From NCBI GenBank assembly GCA_903901045.1, contig CAIUPP010000110.1:1-42944 (forward strand): a DNA stretch of 42,944 nucleotides, given 5' to 3'. The notes under the pieces are model-generated. The model was not told the origin of the DNA. It was given only the letters and a program-made list of their open reading frames with translations, and ran no database searches. Position numbers and translations under genes: made by a program. Origin of the DNA: an uncultured Planctomycetota bacterium. GTDB taxonomy: Bacteria; Planctomycetota; Brocadiia; CAIUPP01. Positions 1-8,262 of the stretch are shown here, one piece after another. How positions within the stretch are numbered: position 1 is the stretch's first letter; each line of letters begins with the position of its first letter.

Positions 1-1
1 C

Positions 2-262
2 AAAGCCTACGACAGCGATCCGCTGCGCAAGCGCCTCAAACGGCGCGGCATCGAGCTGATCTGCCCGAACCGGAGCAACCGCAAGAGGAAAACGCAGGAT
101 GGACGAAAACTGCGACGATACCGACGCCGCTGGAAAGTCGAACGCACGTTCTCCTGGCTCAACAACTTTCGCCGTTTGGTCGTTCGTTGGGACCGCACCC
201 TGACGATCTATAGTGGATTCTTTCATGTCGCTTGCCTCATCATCACCTTGAGGCAGTTATGA
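2..262 (+). mobile_element. IS5-family transposase, C-terminal end (partial, runs off the left edge)
   Basis: An open frame enters from the left edge and ends at TGA 260-262, giving the last 86 residues of a DDE transposase. Near the end it shows the Y-(2)-R-(3)-E signature (YRRRWKVERTFSWL), in which the Glu is the third catalytic acid of IS4/IS5-type enzymes, followed by FRRLVVRWDRTLTIYSGFFH, the usual tail of IS5-group transposases. The rest of the gene and the left inverted repeat are outside the window. I could not identify the right inverted repeat; the 8-bp palindrome AACCGGTT sits just after the stop at 263-270. The element lies next to a tRNA fragment at the end of a long glycan-use operon, so it may mark a rearranged boundary. 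The family call is firm; the exact subgroup is not. Confidence 0.85.
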
Positions 263-351
263 AACCGGTTCTAGAACATTCATCGGGTTAGCCAGCGTTT
301 CCAGCCGTGAACAATAGCGCAAAGGATTCTCTCTCTCCGTGCAGGAAGGCG

Positions 352-375
352 GAACCGCTGGGGCCGCTGCGGTTC
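352..375. repeat. Inverted repeat (7-bp arms)
   Basis: GAACCGC at 352-358 pairs perfectly with GCGGTTC at 369-375 across a 10-nt GC-rich loop. There is no T-run on either side, so a classical intrinsic terminator is not supported. Confidence 0.5.
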
Positions 376-403
376 ACCCGTCAAAACAGCGCCGTTAAAA
401 CCA

Positions 404-453
404 CCAAGGCTTCAGTCAGCAAACCGTCAACAGTTTGCCAGCCGAAGCCTTGG
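404..453. repeat. Long two-part hairpin (10-bp + 6-bp stems)
   Basis: CCAAGGCTTC at 404-413 pairs perfectly with GAAGCCTTGG at 444-453. Inside it, GCAAAC at 419-424 pairs with GTTTGC at 433-438 round an 8-nt loop, separated from the outer stem by a symmetric 5-nt internal loop on each side. Sixteen base pairs in 50 nt is far more than expected by chance. It may be a terminator for the minus-strand operon, a structured RNA or a repeat element. Confidence 0.55.
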
Positions 454-584
454 CGAAATATGGTCAGGGCAGATGGGCTGGTGGCAACGTTCCGGTGAGT
501 CGCTGCTTTGGTTGACAGAATTGGCGGAACTCACCAATCATCCGTGCATAGTTCCGGCGACCCTATAGCAGCTTAGACGGCACG

Positions 585-631
585 TCAGCCTGGGGGGCTG
601 GCGGTCGCGGGTTCAAGTCCCGCCGCGCACG
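585..631 (+). tRNA. tRNA-Pro(GGG), 3' half only (truncated; possible att site)
   Basis: From 585 the sequence folds as the 3' half of a tRNA. The anticodon stem TCAGC (585-589) pairs with GCTGG (597-601) round the 7-nt loop CTGGGGG, with T33 at 591 and anticodon GGG at 592-594. A 5-nt variable loop CGGTC follows, then T-stem GCGGG (607-611), T-loop TTCAAGT (612-618), T-stem CCCGC (619-623), 3' acceptor strand CGCGCAC (624-630) and discriminator G631. There is no encoded CCA. A matching 5' acceptor (GTGCGCG) and D-arm are not found upstream, so the 5' half is missing or badly decayed. The T-arm and acceptor overlap the last codons and stop of the minus-strand GH36 gene. Such 3' halves are typical remnants of integrase attachment at tRNA genes. 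Confidence 0.65.
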
Positions 632-2307
632 GCCCTGACATGGACGACGCCGCCGATGGGCACGGCGACCCGGTGGCCCCCCTTGCGCAGGGTCCTCCAC
701 GCGCCGCTATTCATACCATCCAAGTCTTCTACGGCGATTGACACGCTGCGTTTGCAATCCACGTGCACTCGCGACCCAGTGCCGGCGTTCAATAGCCATG
801 TTTCTGTTTCGGTCGGCAGATCTACCGGAAACTCGGAGAACACACAGGACACGCGCTTACCGTTCAGCGATGCGTGAAAACTCTGAATGTCCCCTGCCGC
901 CCAGACCGGAAGGAATTCCCCGAAAGCCAACACGCGTTGATGCCGCCGGTAGAAGCCCAGCCACTGACGCAGCGCATGACGGTGCTCCTCAGGGAGGCGC
1001 AGGATGTCCGCCCCCACCGAGGGCACGCAGAAGACCGACGGCGCCATGTGACGATGAAGAGTCTCCAACGACGAATCCGGCCTCCATAGCGACGGATCGT
1101 AGTGTAATGCCGCGCGCCCGACGACTGCCTTGAAGGACGCCATAACCATACGGTTTGTCTCGGGGTCGTACGGCACGTCGACGCAGCGGAAAGCATTGGT
1201 AACGCTGCAGGAAAATGGGTTGGGGATGAGGTTCCACTCGAACTGCGGATTCACCTTGCGGACGGCCGCGATCAGGCGTTTGACGCACTCCGAGTAAGCG
1301 TCGCCCAAACCGCGCGCCTCGCGTCCGGGCCCCAGAAGCGCATAGTCGTAGTCCACCTTGAATCCGTCAATGGCATACCGCTGCGCCAGTCCCGACATCT
1401 TCTCCACAAGGTGAGCGACCATGTCCGGCTGGCGCGGATCGATGCAAGCAAACCCTTCGTCAAGCCATGACGAAAGAAGGCGTGGACCGAAACGGCGATA
1501 GCTCTCCGTTTCCCCGCCAACCATGAAGGGCGCCACCCAGAGCAATCGGCGCAGACCGATCTCCGCCAGATTCTTTACGAAGCCATCGAAGTCCGGGAAT
1601 TTGCGCTTCGAGGGAACGTAATCGCCGTTGCCCCGGTTCCACGCCCCGATGGGACCGGTCACACGCTGCGCCGCGTCATACATCCATCCGTCGTCGATGA
1701 TGAAACAGCCGAAGCCAATATCGCGCGCCAGCCGTGCGCAACGCATCACTTCCGCCTGTTCGAGCGCGCCGTGAAACGCGTACCATGTGCAGTAGGAGGG
1801 CTCGTAAACCGCCTCGGCGGCGTCACGCATGGCATCGTGCGGAACCGCCGCATGAAGCTGCCGCGCGACCTCGTGGACCGGCAGCGGGTCACCGCAAAAG
1901 AGGACTTCCCTGCCCCCCCCGTCCTGTTCGACCCATTGAATCGTGACGCAGTACTCCCCTCTCGCCTGATTGAGCTGCCAGGAAGTGATGCTCTCCTGAG
2001 CTGCTGGCAGCGGCAGAAGCGCTGCCACATTGCGTAATGAACGGTCTACAAAAGCGATCAATCCGGAGGCGCAGTATGGCCCTGCGACCTCCTTGCCCGT
2101 CCAGGTCACCTTCTGTAACGTGGCGCGGTTCGGCGGTGCACGCCAGATTCCGTTCACATCGGTCAGCGGAATGGTCATCCGCATTTCAACAATCTTCGCA
2201 CCGGCCGGAGGGGCCAGATGCAGCACTCCACCACGGGAGGAATCTACGGAATCGGCGATGATCCCTCCGTTGGGGGTCAGCCACTCCAGGGTCCAGATTG
2301 TGTTCAT
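613..2307 (-). CDS. GH36-type alpha-galactosidase-like glycosidase (copy 1)
   Basis: A 564-aa cytoplasmic-looking protein (no signal peptide) of the GH36/GH-D alpha-galactosidase type, expected to release alpha-linked galactose or a related sugar with retention. The (beta/alpha)8 domain starts near residue 195. It shows IIDDGW at 203-208, the nucleophile Asp319 in GFKVDYD, and the likely acid/base Asp377 in CVDVPYDPE. The N-terminal ~180 residues would be the beta-sandwich domain and the last ~100 a small C-terminal beta domain. ATG at 2307 is preceded by a GAGAGG-like site. It is the last gene of the long minus-strand operon, 130 nt after GH4. Its last six codons and TGA lie inside a tRNA-Pro 3' end, so the natural C-terminus may have been replaced. 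The exact sugar specificity is not known. Confidence 0.82.
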   Translation of the reverse strand: MNTIWTLEWLTPNGGIIADSVDSSRGGVLHLAPPAGAKIVEMRMTIPLTDVNGIWRAPPNRATLQKVTWTGKEVAGPYCASGLIAFVDRSLRNVAALLPLPAAQESITSWQLNQARGEYCVTIQWVEQDGGGREVLFCGDPLPVHEVARQLHAAVPHDAMRDAAEAVYEPSYCTWYAFHGALEQAEVMRCARLARDIGFGCFIIDDGWMYDAAQRVTGPIGAWNRGNGDYVPSKRKFPDFDGFVKNLAEIGLRRLLWVAPFMVGGETESYRRFGPRLLSSWLDEGFACIDPRQPDMVAHLVEKMSGLAQRYAIDGFKVDYDYALLGPGREARGLGDAYSECVKRLIAAVRKVNPQFEWNLIPNPFSCSVTNAFRCVDVPYDPETNRMVMASFKAVVGRAALHYDPSLWRPDSSLETLHRHMAPSVFCVPSVGADILRLPEEHRHALRQWLGFYRRHQRVLAFGEFLPVWAAGDIQSFHASLNGKRVSCVFSEFPVDLPTETETWLLNAGTGSRVHVDCKRSVSIAVEDLDGMNSGAWRTLRKGGHRVAVPIGGVVHVRAVRGGT

Positions 2308-2437
2308 CCAAACCTCTCACTCGGGACTTGCCATGATGTCCGGCGACGGCGACTTCAGCGAGGTCGTGCCGGCATCCAGCGCCAGAACATGGGACATGGC
2401 TCTACCGTCTCCACAGGCGGTGGGTCGTCGGGGGCGA

Positions 2438-3790
2438 CTACCTCCGGAAGAACTGCGGCAGCCACTTCTTATTTGCGAGCAGCAGTTCGTCCATCATCTT
2501 TTCCATCATCCGGAAGTCGCGAATGCTCCCGCATAGCGGGTCATTGAGCATGACCTGAAGAACCATGCCGCGGTCACCGGTAAGGGCGGCTTGAACGGTC
2601 ATTTCCTGATTCGCGCCGTGGCGCTGAACCTGGGTGATGACGCCCGGTGGCACGTCGCCTACGGGGAAGCCATAGACGTGATCGCGACCGATAAGCCCCA
2701 GCGTCTCGACCACGACACCTTTATCAATGCCCGGCACTTGACCGGCGTTGGGGATATTGACAATGTCTTTCCATTCGATCATTCCCGCCAGCGCGGCAAT
2801 GACCTTGGACGTCGACTCCTGCGAGACCTTCGCTTCAATCTTCTTCCTGCCGTGGGTGATATTGGCCACGTTCTTCTTCCATTCGGGGGTGTAGCATTTG
2901 CGCCGCTCCTCAATAGTCGTAAGTTTGACACCCATCGCAGCGCCCTTGCGCATCTTGTCCGTGCAAAAGTATGGGAAGAATTCCACAAGGTGCCGGTCCG
3001 CGGCAGCCGGCAGAGCGTTGAAGGCTTTGAACAATGCGAACTTCACCTGGTTGGAACCCACCAGCGTATTATCCAATGCCGTCCCCGGTCCCTTGGACCC
3101 CGTTGGCATCTTGCCTTCAGCCAACGCCTTGCGAAGGAGAGGGAAAGCATCCTGGCCGTTGTAGTGCAACTTGATGATCCAGGGCATGTGGTTCACCCCG
3201 ACACTGACGCAGTCGAGGTCCGTCCGCCAGTTACTGCACCCCAGGAGTTTTTGCATGGTGGAGAGCGTGCCGTAAAGTTCATGGCACAAGCCGATGCAAC
3301 GGATGCTCGTTTCGCGCCAGATGCACCGCGTCAGCGCGGACATTGGATTGGTGATGTTGAGCACCCAGGCATTCGGGCAATACCGTTCCATTGCCTTTGC
3401 CAAGCCGACCACGACCGGCACGTTGCGCAGTGCGCGAGAGATGCCACCGGGCCCGATCGTATCGCCGACCGGTTGCCAGATGCCGTACTTGTACGGAATC
3501 TCCAGGTCGTTCTGCATGGCATCGTAGCCGCCTGTGGTAATCGTCAAAATGACGTAGTCCGCCCGCCGGAGGGCGGCAGGCAGATCGGTCGTGGCGCGGA
3601 GCCTGAACTGACGCGTCTTGCCCAACTGCGCCAAAATGGCCTTGCAGCACGCGTGCAAATCGTCGAGATGTTTCTTGTTGATGTCCTCCAGGACGATTTC
3701 ACTGCCTTGGAGCCCGTCGGTGCAGACGATGTCGCGGAACAGCGTCGGTGTCCAACAATAGGAACCCCCTCCAACAATCGTAATCTTCAT
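2438..3790 (-). CDS. GH4-family NAD-dependent glycosidase (copy 1)
   Basis: A 450-aa GH4 enzyme. GH4 proteins bind NAD+ and Mn2+ and cleave alpha- or beta-glycosides by transient oxidation at C3 and beta-elimination, in the cytoplasm. The N-terminal GGGSYCWTP is the Rossmann dinucleotide site. ITNPMS (147-151) is the conserved NP segment. The metal ligands are Cys169 in GLCHE and His201 in GVNHMPW. Length matches the family. ATG at 3790 follows an AAGGA-type site (GAAGGAAGACAG). It is nearly collinear with a second 450-aa copy at 23988-25340, both ending in WLPQFF(R/N)R, so they are recent paralogues in two operons. Substrate could be an alpha-galactoside, alpha-glucoside or glucuronide; sequence alone does not decide. 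Confidence 0.9.
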   Translation of the reverse strand: MKITIVGGGSYCWTPTLFRDIVCTDGLQGSEIVLEDINKKHLDDLHACCKAILAQLGKTRQFRLRATTDLPAALRRADYVILTITTGGYDAMQNDLEIPYKYGIWQPVGDTIGPGGISRALRNVPVVVGLAKAMERYCPNAWVLNITNPMSALTRCIWRETSIRCIGLCHELYGTLSTMQKLLGCSNWRTDLDCVSVGVNHMPWIIKLHYNGQDAFPLLRKALAEGKMPTGSKGPGTALDNTLVGSNQVKFALFKAFNALPAAADRHLVEFFPYFCTDKMRKGAAMGVKLTTIEERRKCYTPEWKKNVANITHGRKKIEAKVSQESTSKVIAALAGMIEWKDIVNIPNAGQVPGIDKGVVVETLGLIGRDHVYGFPVGDVPPGVITQVQRHGANQEMTVQAALTGDRGMVLQVMLNDPLCGSIRDFRMMEKMMDELLLANKKWLPQFFRR

Positions 3791-3843
3791 CTGTCTTCCT
3801 TCGAATTGAAGAAGAACCCTCGTGCGTCCCGTCGGTTGTTATG

Positions 3844-5136
3844 CTACCTACGCCCTTGCGCGGCTTCCTGGAGCAACGTTACCGCCGCTTCCACCAGCGC
3901 TTCGCCTGCACCGGGAGTGACGATTGAGGAAGTCACCTCGTAGCCGCCTTCCGCGTAGTTGTGCATCTCGCCGATGTAACCACAACCGCCGTTCGCGTGG
4001 GTGCAGACAAAGGTAAACTCGAAGGGTGAGGCCCTCTTGATTCGCCGCCCCAGTTCGGTGAAGAGTTCGCAGGGCATGGTTGCGAATGCGACGTTGCCGA
4101 AGGCCAGGACGGTGACCTCCAGCGATAGATGAGGGCCGGCTTCAGCGACGCGCATGTGACGCAGGGCAATGACACGATCGAGCGTAAAGTCTACTCCCGG
4201 CGGCGGAGGCTGCCCCATCAAGACCCTTGCTTGAGCGAGTTGCTCCGGCGTGGGCATGCGCGTGGAGACCTCTACGCAACGGCGCAGGACGCGCACCGGC
4301 CCGACAGGAATGGGCTGGAGATTTCCGCAGGCTTTCAGAGCGCCGTCGCCCAGGTTGTGGCCGATGCGTTGAGTCTCGGCGAAGCCGCGCAGAGCCCCTT
4401 CGCCGAAGACGTCCCAGTGGTTGATGTCGCCTGAGGGACCGATGGGAGTGAGCAAGGCGAAGTCCTTGCCCATTTCTCCACGCATTCGCTCGCGCAGGTA
4501 GTGGATCCAGTCGGCGGAAAGTTCCGTCCCGCCCACGGTGTCACAATGCAGGGCAAAGTGTACGACCCCTCCACGGAGTTTGCCCTTCTCTTCGGCCATG
4601 AGGAGCATAAGGTCCGGGTCGGGCGTGCCGAGGGCCGTCTGGATCTCCGGATTGCCGATGCCGGGATTGGTCCTGACCGAGCCATCTTTCATCCGGTAAC
4701 GGCGGATGAACTGGACGCCGGGGTGCGGCTGCGTGCGACCGACCCTCAGGTCGCGCGGGGCCAATTTCTGGAGGGCCTGAGCCACGCACTCGGCCAGTCT
4801 CTCAGGCAGGCCGGCCGCGTACGCTTTCTCGTTACGCAGGTCGGGTGAGGTGTGGGAGTGGATCGCAGCCAGAATTACTTGCTCAGGGGGAAGCCGGCAC
4901 TTCTCTTGAACTGCCGCACGCGTGGCCGCCACCAGTTCCACTGGCGAAAAGATCAAATCCGTCACACAGAGCACAACGACCGTTTGGCCATCGCCGATAG
5001 CCATGCTGCGGGCGTACAGCCGGTCATGCACGCCCGTGGCGCGGCGCTCGTAGTAATAGCCGGCCATGAGCGGGAGTTCGGCTGGCGTGATGTCCACTTC
5101 GGCAAAGCCCACGAGAAACTGCTTCGGTGAAATCAT
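3844..5136 (-). CDS. Neutral/alkaline ceramidase-like hydrolase (N-terminal domain type), variant 1
   Basis: A 430-aa protein matching the N-terminal catalytic domain of neutral ceramidases (PF04734) but lacking the C-terminal domain. GFAEVDITP near the start and the His-x-His pair HSH (93-95, in AAIHSHTSP) are the family's metal-site motifs. Where true ceramidases have a Ser nucleophile in NAGNLSPN, this protein reads PSGDINHWD, so the Ser is absent. In PVC bacteria such proteins are common in sugar-use clusters and probably do not act on ceramide; an amide or ester of a glycan is one possibility (inference). No signal peptide. ATG at 5136 follows GGAGG. It sits between an esterase and GH4 in the minus-strand operon. 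Confidence 0.8.
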   Translation of the reverse strand: MISPKQFLVGFAEVDITPAELPLMAGYYYERRATGVHDRLYARSMAIGDGQTVVVLCVTDLIFSPVELVAATRAAVQEKCRLPPEQVILAAIHSHTSPDLRNEKAYAAGLPERLAECVAQALQKLAPRDLRVGRTQPHPGVQFIRRYRMKDGSVRTNPGIGNPEIQTALGTPDPDLMLLMAEEKGKLRGGVVHFALHCDTVGGTELSADWIHYLRERMRGEMGKDFALLTPIGPSGDINHWDVFGEGALRGFAETQRIGHNLGDGALKACGNLQPIPVGPVRVLRRCVEVSTRMPTPEQLAQARVLMGQPPPPGVDFTLDRVIALRHMRVAEAGPHLSLEVTVLAFGNVAFATMPCELFTELGRRIKRASPFEFTFVCTHANGGCGYIGEMHNYAEGGYEVTSSIVTPGAGEALVEAAVTLLQEAAQGRR

Positions 5137-5329
5137 CTCAAGGCGTCCTCCGTCTATAATGCCGTTTGCGGGACACGACTCTTCTCAGGCTATTCCCCGC
5201 ACCGGCCACCGCGACGACGTTCAGCCCTATTGCGTCCGACCCGCGCAGAGTCACAATACGGTTCCTTTCACCCGCTCCCCGGGCAAGTGCTGCTTCTCCG
5301 GGAAATCCGTAATTCCCTGCATGAGTACT
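5137..5329. other. 193-nt intergenic spacer
   Basis: This is the largest gap inside the minus-strand operon between esterase and ceramidase-like gene. It holds the GGAGG site for the downstream gene. An AT-rich patch (TATAAT on the plus strand near 5155-5160, ATTATA on the minus strand) could be a weak internal minus-strand promoter, but I find no good -35 and do not claim one. Confidence 0.4.
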
Positions 5330-6139
5330 TCATTCCTGCAAAGAACGTTCAATAAACCGCAGCACGTCCTCTTCGAACAACAGTTTATAGGGTTCGAGGG
5401 CCTTGCCCAGCGGTCCAATTTCGATCATGGTATGGCCAAGCCCGCGGGCCTCCAGATAGATGGGATCATAGCCGGCCTTCACCAGGGTGCGGGCCATGTT
5501 CCGAGACTGATCGACCGGAACCGTGCCATCGGCCGTGCCGTGAGCCATCCACACCGGGGGTACATGGTCATGAATGTGGCAAAGCGGGGAGGCTTCACGA
5601 TAGACGGACGGACTGGACTCCGGCGTCGCGTCGAGAAATGCCCTGACCATTGTGGAGTCCCGACTCATATCGAAGGCACATTGGGCCGGCATATCCATGA
5701 TGCCGCAATAATTGACCACACCCCGAATGTCCGGCATGGGAAGGTTTTCTTTCGTGGCGCGTGTCGCCAACAGCATAGCCAGGTGCCCGCCCGCAGAACC
5801 TCCCAACAGCAAGCATCCCGAAGGGGCCAATCCATGCGCAGTTCCATTCTCGCGAAGCCATGCCAGGAGATGGACAAGGTCGTCGTAGGCACAAGGGAAC
5901 CGGAACGCGGGGAGTATGCGGTAACTGGGGAGCACCAGAGGGAATCCCAGCGCACTGATTCGGGGCCATAGCCACGAATACGATGTCTGGTCGCCATTGC
6001 CCCAGCCCCCACCGTGTATCCCCACCACATACGGGCTTGGCTTCAATGGATCTCCACCAAAGACATGGATCAATCCGCGTTCGCCGATAGCGGGGTTTGT
6101 TTGGATGATCTTTGGGACAGGGGCCAATTCCTTGTTCAC
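5330..6139 (-). CDS. Alpha/beta-hydrolase, acyl-sugar esterase type
   Basis: A 269-aa serine esterase of the lipase/BD-FAE (feruloyl/acetyl esterase) group. HGGGW at 42-46 is the oxyanion-hole motif. GGSAGG places the nucleophile at Ser115. Asp204 in GTADGTVPVD and His236 in GLGHTM complete the triad. There is no signal peptide, so it likely removes acyl groups from imported oligosaccharides in the cytoplasm (inference). The start is GTG at 6139, preceded by GGGAG and GAGGA. It follows the clan GH-A glycosidase by 74 nt. The acyl group removed is unknown. Confidence 0.85.
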   Translation of the reverse strand: MNKELAPVPKIIQTNPAIGERGLIHVFGGDPLKPSPYVVGIHGGGWGNGDQTSYSWLWPRISALGFPLVLPSYRILPAFRFPCAYDDLVHLLAWLRENGTAHGLAPSGCLLLGGSAGGHLAMLLATRATKENLPMPDIRGVVNYCGIMDMPAQCAFDMSRDSTMVRAFLDATPESSPSVYREASPLCHIHDHVPPVWMAHGTADGTVPVDQSRNMARTLVKAGYDPIYLEARGLGHTMIEIGPLGKALEPYKLLFEEDVLRFIERSLQE

Positions 6140-6213
6140 TCCTCAACTCCCTTGATCCACTGATGGACGATATCAAACGACCCGTCGCACCCGAGCCGAA
6201 GTGCGACCGGCTG

Positions 6214-8250
6214 TTAGACCTGTTGAATCAGATAGTACATCGACGGATACATGCCACCGATGCTGAACTGCAGCTTGCCATCTTTATAGCTCTCCGAGAC
6301 CGGCCCAATCAGGGCGCCGGTCGAGCTGACCGCGGAAATCTTCAACCCGATAACTCGGGTTTCGAGTTCAATCGCGGCTTCGATCACCTCAATTTGGATC
6401 GGGCCATGCCCCAACTGGAGCTGGACCGTGTGGTCAGCGTCGTACTCAGCGCCGGTGTTGTCCGCGCGGCCCACTGCCGTGAGGAGCAAGTTGTTGCTGT
6501 GCGCCGTATCGGCGTCCGACAGCGAACTGATGGCAATGACCGCGAAGTCGGTAGCCGACTTCACCTTCAGTCCCCGCATGGCAACCTCGCCGGCCGCGCC
6601 CAGGAACCCGTAGGCCACCTTGGTCCGAGGCGTGTCAATGACCCCATAGCGCCGGGCTATATTCCGGTACAGTTCTCCCGTTTCCGAACGAATCTCGGTG
6701 GCGTCCGGGGGCACAATCGTTGCGTCCATTGACACCTGACGGGTTCCTCGCTCGGGCGCGCCGGGCAGGCGCATGGCAATTTTGCAGACTTCGGCAGCCC
6801 CCTTCGTCGCCGCAACCTGGCTTGCCCTGATCCACCCCGGCAAGCAAGCCGACTTGGGATCATGTAGCAGGCTCGGAAGCACAACCTCCGTCATGGCAGC
6901 GGGTTCGCTTACGTCACCCCGCCGCATGATCAGGGCGGCATGATAGAACAGGCCGAACTTGGCCGGGTCGTTGAAGGTGTCGAACACGCCGCCGCGATAA
7001 GGCACGCCGGCCAGCGCGCCGGAGGTGATGGGGGCGGCAATCTGGTCCACGTTCTCGCGGCAGTCGTAGCGATACGTGTGAATGGCCGCGCCGGACCAGC
7101 CTTGCAGGCAGGCCACTGCCGCAAGTTGAAGAGGACTTTCAGCGCGCCACTCATTGGGCCAGGGGTCATCCCATTCCGAAATGAAGAATGGCTTGTCCGA
7201 AACGCGGATGAACGAAAGCAGGCAGAGCCACGGATCGCGTTCGCCCAGCATGGACTGATTATTGAATCGCTTCTCCGTCGTCGTCCATACACCCCACTTG
7301 TACCAATAGGTGTGGCTGTCCGTGAAGTCGGCCACCCGCTGCGCGTCGAGCAGCGGGGCGCCGCCGCTCACCCAGTTGGTTCCGGCAATAGGAACACGCA
7401 CGCCGAGTTGCCGCATGTGCCGGATCATGGCGGAATAATAGGACTTCAGCAGGTCCCCCAGGAAAGCCACGGCGTTCGGGTCCTTGCCCGTCATGTCAAT
7501 CGGCACATCCGGAGTCGGCAGGCCCCGGCCCGTTGCCCACGCAACGAACCGCTCCTGCAGTTGACGGCGATAGGGCTCAATCAAGTTGCCGACAAGATCC
7601 TGAGTGAACAGGTCGTTCTCGTTGGTGATTGCGGTCAGCGCAATAGCGGGGTCGTCCTTGTAGGCCAGGCCTGTGTAGGGATTCAAGTGTGTCCAGAGTT
7701 GCTCGTTAAATGTCTTCTGGAGTTCAACGAGCCGCGGATCGAAATTGGAGTAAGGCTTAGCCGAATGGCCCAGTTCGTCCGCCGCTGCGACGCCGTCACC
7801 GCTTCGGAACTTCCGGTAGGTCAGCAGATCCATGTAGACATAGATTCCTTCCCGCTTCAGGCAATGGATCAGGTAATCGAGGCGCTCAAGGCTGACCGGG
7901 TCAAGATGCTGGGTGGCATGAAGCCGAGGGCCTTTCGTGAATTGGAATATGTTGGGCGTGGACCAGTCCCCGTCCATCTGATGAAAACGGACCAGATTGA
8001 CGCCGAACTTGGCCAAACGGCGCGCGACGATTTCGCTATACTCGTGTGAAGGGAAATTGGCGGCGCTGTTGAAATTGGTCCCCCAGAAACGGGCCGGGGT
8101 CCCATCCTCAAACACCATGCATCCGTTCCTGGCTTGCAGAAATCCATGCCGCCCCGCCGGTTTCTCATTCTCATAGAGAAATGACAGATCGATCGGGGCA
8201 TCGTTCCACGGAAGCGTAAACGGTATGGTTCGTTTCGCCGCTGTTTGCAT
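6214..8250 (-). CDS. Clan GH-A glycoside hydrolase (GH5-like)
   Basis: A 678-aa enzyme with a GH-A (beta/alpha)8 barrel over about residues 50-390. The acid/base is likely Glu211 in AITNEND and the nucleophile Glu359 in FFISEWDDP. FWGTNFN (56-61) and VRFHQMD (87-93) are typical of GH5/GH-A family barrels that start on strand 1 and 2. The remaining ~290 residues look like beta-rich C-terminal domains. No export signal is visible. ATG at 8250 is preceded by GAGG. It lies 12 nt after the ceramidase-like gene 8263-9750, so co-translation is likely. The exact GH family and the sugar are not settled; beta-linked mannose, glucose or galactose are all possible. Confidence 0.78.
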   Translation of the reverse strand: MQTAAKRTIPFTLPWNDAPIDLSFLYENEKPAGRHGFLQARNGCMVFEDGTPARFWGTNFNSAANFPSHEYSEIVARRLAKFGVNLVRFHQMDGDWSTPNIFQFTKGPRLHATQHLDPVSLERLDYLIHCLKREGIYVYMDLLTYRKFRSGDGVAAADELGHSAKPYSNFDPRLVELQKTFNEQLWTHLNPYTGLAYKDDPAIALTAITNENDLFTQDLVGNLIEPYRRQLQERFVAWATGRGLPTPDVPIDMTGKDPNAVAFLGDLLKSYYSAMIRHMRQLGVRVPIAGTNWVSGGAPLLDAQRVADFTDSHTYWYKWGVWTTTEKRFNNQSMLGERDPWLCLLSFIRVSDKPFFISEWDDPWPNEWRAESPLQLAAVACLQGWSGAAIHTYRYDCRENVDQIAAPITSGALAGVPYRGGVFDTFNDPAKFGLFYHAALIMRRGDVSEPAAMTEVVLPSLLHDPKSACLPGWIRASQVAATKGAAEVCKIAMRLPGAPERGTRQVSMDATIVPPDATEIRSETGELYRNIARRYGVIDTPRTKVAYGFLGAAGEVAMRGLKVKSATDFAVIAISSLSDADTAHSNNLLLTAVGRADNTGAEYDADHTVQLQLGHGPIQIEVIEAAIELETRVIGLKISAVSSTGALIGPVSESYKDGKLQFSIGGMYPSMYYLIQQV

Positions 8251-8262
8251 TTGCCTGCCTCT

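Larger units (their letters stand above)
263..584. other. Gene-free stretch with two hairpins between IS element and tRNA fragment
   Basis: I see no convincing gene here. A 63-codon frame at 307-498 has no ribosome-binding site and no recognisable content. The stretch holds two inverted repeats, listed separately at 352-375 and 404-453. It lies downstream of the 21-kb minus-strand operon, so these hairpins could end or stabilise that transcript, or could be IS- or repeat-derived. Confidence 0.6.

Noticed and set aside
307-498. Possible small gene of 63 codons
   Set aside because: No ribosome site and no similarity; it spans both hairpins, which better explain this DNA.
544-631. A complete tRNA gene
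   Set aside because: The 3' half is clear, but no 5' acceptor strand or D-arm pairs with it. GTGCATA at 544-550 would leave mismatches and a wrong length.
2591-3943. Long plus-strand open frame opposite GH4 copy 1
   Set aside because: Its protein has no family features, and a matching frame lies opposite GH4 copy 2. It is an antisense shadow of GC-rich coding DNA.
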